NCBI GenBank assembly: GCA_017447005.1
Contig: JAFSOM010000504.1
Coordinates: 1-5,206, forward strand
Direction: 5' to 3'
Source of the DNA: Oscillibacter sp.
Lineage (GTDB): Bacteria; Bacillota; Clostridia; Oscillospirales; Oscillospiraceae
DNA: 5,206 bases
Below the pieces are notes generated by a model. It was not told the origin of the DNA and did no database searches. It worked only from the letters and a program-made list of their open reading frames with translations. Below, piece by piece: positions 4,795 through 5,206 of the stretch (position 1 is the stretch's first letter; the number at the start of each line of letters is the position of its first letter). The translations under genes were made by a program, and so were the position numbers.

Positions 4795-4809
4795 GGGGAG
4801 ACGCTCCCC
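4795..4809 (-). other. First hairpin of the mreB leader
   Basis: GGGGAG (4809-4804) pairs perfectly with CTCCCC (4800-4795) around the 3-nt loop CGT, on the - strand, about 12 nt after the predicted transcription start. It could stabilise the mRNA 5' end or take part in an attenuation structure with the next hairpin. Confidence 0.5.
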
Positions 4810-4828
4810 CAATACAGTCAGCGTGATT

Positions 4829-4857
4829 ATTATAGCGGGACGGAAAGCGGATTGCAA
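4829..4857 (-). promoter_or_regulatory. Promoter of mreB
   Basis: The -35 TTGCAA (4857-4852) and -10 TATAAT (4834-4829) are spaced by 17 bp. Predicted transcription start is near 4822, giving a leader of about 94 nt. A-tracts upstream (read on the - strand: 4914-4909, 4898-4892, 4876-4873, 4867-4863) form an AT-rich, partly helically phased region that could act as an UP element or bend. Confidence 0.85.
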
Positions 4858-4964
4858 GCGCCTTTTTCCTGATTTTACCGAATTGTCTATCTTTTTTTCC
4901 AAATTGTATTTTTTACGACGCGGTTTTGTCTCTTTCGGCGCGTGTTTATGAGGTTTCATCGCCG

Positions 4965-4995
4965 CAAAACCCCTCCCCTTGTCCCCCTCCCCTTT
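4965..4995. repeat. Partial copy of the GC-rich repeat
   Basis: The stretch from CAAAACCCC (4965) to CCCCTTT (4995) matches 5019-5049 with one base difference (T for C at the middle), 54 bp apart, and its last 28 bp match 2377-2404 with the same single difference. It stops before the CAGGGGCGGGGG segment, so it is a truncated or interrupted copy. Confidence 0.75.
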
Positions 4996-5018
4996 GTAAC
5001 GCCACTCCCGCGCCGTCA

Positions 5019-5149
5019 CAAAACCCCTCCCCCTGTCCCCCTCCCCTTTCAGGGGCGGGGGAACGAATCTTGAAAGCGCTTTCCAGTTTGGGGAAGTCCC
5101 CCCTGAACGGGGGGATTTAGGGGGGTTCTACGTAAAGTTAATGACATTG
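5019..5149. mobile_element. Second copy of the MITE-like element, left end missing
   Basis: Positions 5022-5061 are identical over 40 bp to 2377-2416 of the intact element. After a diverged middle of about 35 bp, the right arm (CCCCCCTGAAC, GGGGGGATTTAGGGGGGT) and the terminus TTAATGACATTG (5138-5149) are again conserved. The left terminal repeat CAATGTCATTAA is absent: the copy begins with CAAAACCCC instead. It lies upstream of the mreB promoter and could separate it from whatever is further right. No coding frame with credible start signals is present. Confidence 0.75.
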
Positions 5150-5165
5150 GATTTAGGGGGGTTCT
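5113..5165. repeat. Duplicated right arm of the element
   Basis: GGATTTAGGGGGGTTCT occurs at 5113-5129 and again at 5149-5165, 36 bp apart. The second copy follows immediately after the right terminus of the element and continues as TTACG, similar to the first copy's TACG. It indicates either tandem duplication of the end or insertion of one copy into another. Confidence 0.75.
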
Positions 5166-5206
5166 TTACGTTCCGCGTCACTGTCCGGCCATAGCCAAAC
5201 TCAACG
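5166..5206. other. Right edge, no gene seen
   Basis: The final 41 bases show no start signal, hairpin or recognisable coding segment; a gene could begin outside the window. Confidence 0.4.

Noticed and set aside
4789..4959. A - strand 56-codon lysine-rich frame starting ATG 4959 (MKPHKHAPKE...)
   Set aside because: It has a G-rich stretch upstream that could mimic a ribosome binding site, but it overlaps the whole mreB promoter, AT-rich upstream region and leader hairpin, and its composition follows those elements. Most likely chance.

Overview
The window looks like chromosomal DNA from a fairly GC-rich, probably Gram-positive bacterium, most likely a clostridial or other Bacillota lineage. 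The reasons are Shine-Dalgarno sites of the AGGAGG type, consensus sigma-A/sigma-70 promoters, an MreB/Mbl-type actin with Bacillota-like motifs, a DUF368 protein, and small GC-rich hairpin repeats of a style common in gut Firmicutes. The assignment is inference: no taxonomic marker gene is present.

Layout: (1) 55-215 (+) is a self-contained tRNA-Pro(CGG) unit with a perfect -35/-10 promoter and a strong hairpin after the CCA end. (2) 221-1051 (-) is a DUF368/PopT-type polyprenyl-phosphate translocase that converges on the tRNA and probably shares its terminator. Its start codon is problematic. (3) 1052-1287 is a divergent intergenic region carrying a good promoter, a short upstream ORF and an inverted repeat ahead of (4) 1288-2175 (+), an uncharacterised radical SAM protein that ends in a clear Rho-independent terminator at 2212-2248. 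(5) 2249-2567 has no gene. It holds a homopolymer tract and a 153-bp inverted-repeat element (2350-2502) that has inserted into an older hairpin repeat with a 9-bp target duplication. (6) 2568-3557 (-) is a membrane-anchored protein with seven 12-residue Pro/Thr/Glu-rich repeats and a helical C-terminal domain. It lies downstream of (7) mreB, 3709-4728 (-). (8) 4729-4914 is the mreB leader and promoter, with two hairpins of which one is terminator-like. (9) 4965-5165 is a second cluster of the same GC-rich repeat family as in (5).

Functionally, two or three of the four protein genes point to the cell envelope. PopT-type proteins recycle the undecaprenyl-phosphate carrier, MreB/Mbl guides lateral wall synthesis, and the repeat protein is anchored in the membrane with a wall-spanning type of linker. 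The radical SAM enzyme has no recognisable substrate or partner nearby. The most interesting items are the nested mobile repeat with its reconstructible empty site, the Pro-repeat protein beside mreB, the structured mreB leader, and the missing canonical start for the DUF368 gene.
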